Of a stretch of 7,591 nucleotides of DNA, positions 6,854-7,591 are shown one piece after another (positions within the stretch are counted from its first letter, which is position 1; every line of letters starts with the position of its first letter). The DNA is from an uncultured Clostridia bacterium (lineage in GTDB: Bacteria > Bacillota > Clostridia > TANB77 > CAG-508), in contig CALXRJ010000068.1 of NCBI GenBank assembly GCA_944390615.1, positions 1 to 7,591 on the forward strand. The letters run 5' to 3'. The notes below the pieces were generated by a model that searched no databases, was not told where the DNA came from, and worked only from the letters and a program-made list of their open reading frames with translations. Position numbers and translations under genes: made by a program.

Positions 6854-7554
6854 GAAGATATTTTATAGATAAAATCGAAAATATGAGGGACATAGGAGGA
6901 TATTCAATAGGTGATGACAAAGTTGTAAAAGAAGGAAAAATTATAAGAAGTAATTGTGTAATTAATTTGAGCGATGAAGATTTAGAAAAATTAGTAAAAA
7001 TGAAATTTACTACGATTATTGATTTGAGAAATGATGAAGAAATTCAAAAGAAGAAAGGAATTTTTTATAATAATCGAAATTTCAAATATAATCATATAAA
7101 GATAAATGGAGATGGAAAAATACCTGATAGAAAAGAAGATGTTTTAAATTCATATATAGAAATGCTAAACGGAAAAAAACAAATAAAAGATATTTTTGAA
7201 ATTCTAAATAAAACTGATGGAGGAGTAATCTATTACTGCAATGCCGGAAAAGATAGAACTGGAGTAATAACAGTTTGTATTTTAAAGCTATTAGGTGTGG
7301 ACAATCAAGATATAATAGTAGATTATTTAGCTTCAGGAGTATTTTTAAAAGAAATGCTTGAACGATATTCAGCAAGTGTGCAAGATAGAGATATATTTTC
7401 AATTATTAATCCTAACTATGATACAATGTATAATTTATTAAAATACATAGATAACCAATATGGCTCTATAGAACAATATTTAAATAGTTGCAATATATCA
7501 AATGAAACTTTACAGGAAATAAAAAATAAATATATATGCGAAAAAAGGAGATAA
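6850..7554 (+). CDS. Tyrosine-phosphatase-family protein (CX5R phosphatase)
   Basis: This 234-residue protein belongs to the bacterial tyrosine/dual-specificity phosphatase group whose members remove phosphate from proteins or from lipids such as phosphoinositides. NMRDIGGY (11-18) is the N-terminal signature of the group, IDLRNDEE (57-64) holds the usual second motif, and YYCNAGKDRTGV (128-139) is the phosphate-binding loop with Cys130 and Arg136 in CX5R spacing. The position before the cysteine, often His, is Tyr129 here. No signal peptide or membrane segment is visible, so it should be cytoplasmic. Its ATG overlaps the stop of the phosphatase-kinase gene by 4 bases (ATGA), and GGAAGG lies just upstream, so the two are translationally coupled. 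That coupling suggests both act on the same substrate or pathway. Whether it acts on protein or small molecule cannot be decided. Confidence 0.85.
   Translation: MRRYFIDKIENMRDIGGYSIGDDKVVKEGKIIRSNCVINLSDEDLEKLVKMKFTTIIDLRNDEEIQKKKGIFYNNRNFKYNHIKINGDGKIPDRKEDVLNSYIEMLNGKKQIKDIFEILNKTDGGVIYYCNAGKDRTGVITVCILKLLGVDNQDIIVDYLASGVFLKEMLERYSASVQDRDIFSIINPNYDTMYNLLKYIDNQYGSIEQYLNSCNISNETLQEIKNKYICEKRR
7545..7550 (+). promoter_or_regulatory. Ribosome binding site of the whiA-like gene
   Basis: AAGGAG, 7 bases before ATG 7558, lies within the last codons of the phosphatase gene. This places the two genes on one message and makes ATG 7558 a well-supported start. Confidence 0.8.
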
Positions 7555-7557
7555 CAA

Positions 7558-7591
7558 ATGTCATTTTCAGGAGAAGTAAAAGAAGAATTAA
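7558..7591 (+). CDS. whiA: WhiA-like DNA-binding protein, first 11 codons only
   Basis: Only MSFSGEVKEEL is visible before the window ends. It closely resembles the conserved N-terminus of WhiA of Firmicutes and Actinobacteria (MSF.S..KEEL), a LAGLIDADG-like/helix-turn-helix protein linked to cell division and, in streptomycetes, to sporulation. In many Firmicutes whiA follows rapZ and yvcK; here a tyrosine-phosphatase gene lies 3 bases upstream instead. The call rests on a short match plus the strong ribosome binding site. The DNA-binding domains are outside the window. Confidence 0.7.
   Translation, partial: MSFSGEVKEEL

Noticed and set aside
1..7591. CRISPR array, tRNA or rRNA genes
   Set aside because: No regularly spaced direct repeats, cloverleaf-like sequence or conserved rRNA stretch was seen on either strand.

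Overview
The window comes from a low-G+C Gram-positive bacterium, most likely a clostridial Firmicute. The DNA is strongly AT-rich, AGA is the main arginine codon, and ribosome binding sites are strong and purine-rich. A ClpB-type chaperone sits at the left edge and what looks like the start of whiA at the right edge. Genus cannot be decided from this sequence.

Layout. (1) 1-860 is the 3' part of clpB, closed by a rho-independent terminator (923-966). (2) 979-2050 is a decayed insertion sequence. It keeps matching inverted ends and a minus-strand transposase of the kind annotated as ISNCY (IS1202-like), broken by frameshifts and internal deletions that remove the whole DDE catalytic core. (3) 2051-2361 is very AT-rich DNA with no recognisable gene. 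(4) 2362-3144 is a second relic on the minus strand, an IS110-family transposase recognisable only when short blocks from different frames are joined. (5) 3145-3416 is a leader with a possible promoter and a hairpin whose 3' arm contains the ribosome binding site. (6) 3417-7554 is a tight, co-directional gene set: a radical SAM protein with a cobalamin-binding-like N-terminal domain that stops mid-barrel; a radical SAM/SPASM protein; a fusion of a histidine phosphatase with an aminoglycoside-phosphotransferase/choline-kinase-like domain; and a CX5R tyrosine-phosphatase-family protein that overlaps the fusion gene by 4 bases. (7) From 7558 the first 11 codons of a WhiA-like protein follow only 3 bases after the phosphatase gene.

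How the genes may work together. Two radical SAM enzymes, one with a complete SPASM cysteine set, next to a kinase and two phosphatases suggests a small peptide- or metabolite-modifying pathway with a phosphorylation/dephosphorylation step. I cannot match it to a system I know. No precursor peptide is evident.

The front of the cassette looks damaged. The first radical SAM gene ends about 55 residues after its cluster motif. The second gene is preceded by about 40 codons of open, protein-like sequence in its own frame, with no start codon, that resembles the end of a PqqD-like recognition domain. One deletion joining two once longer genes explains both facts. The phosphatase-kinase and tyrosine-phosphatase genes look intact, so what survives may be the downstream phosphate chemistry, translated from the same message as whiA.
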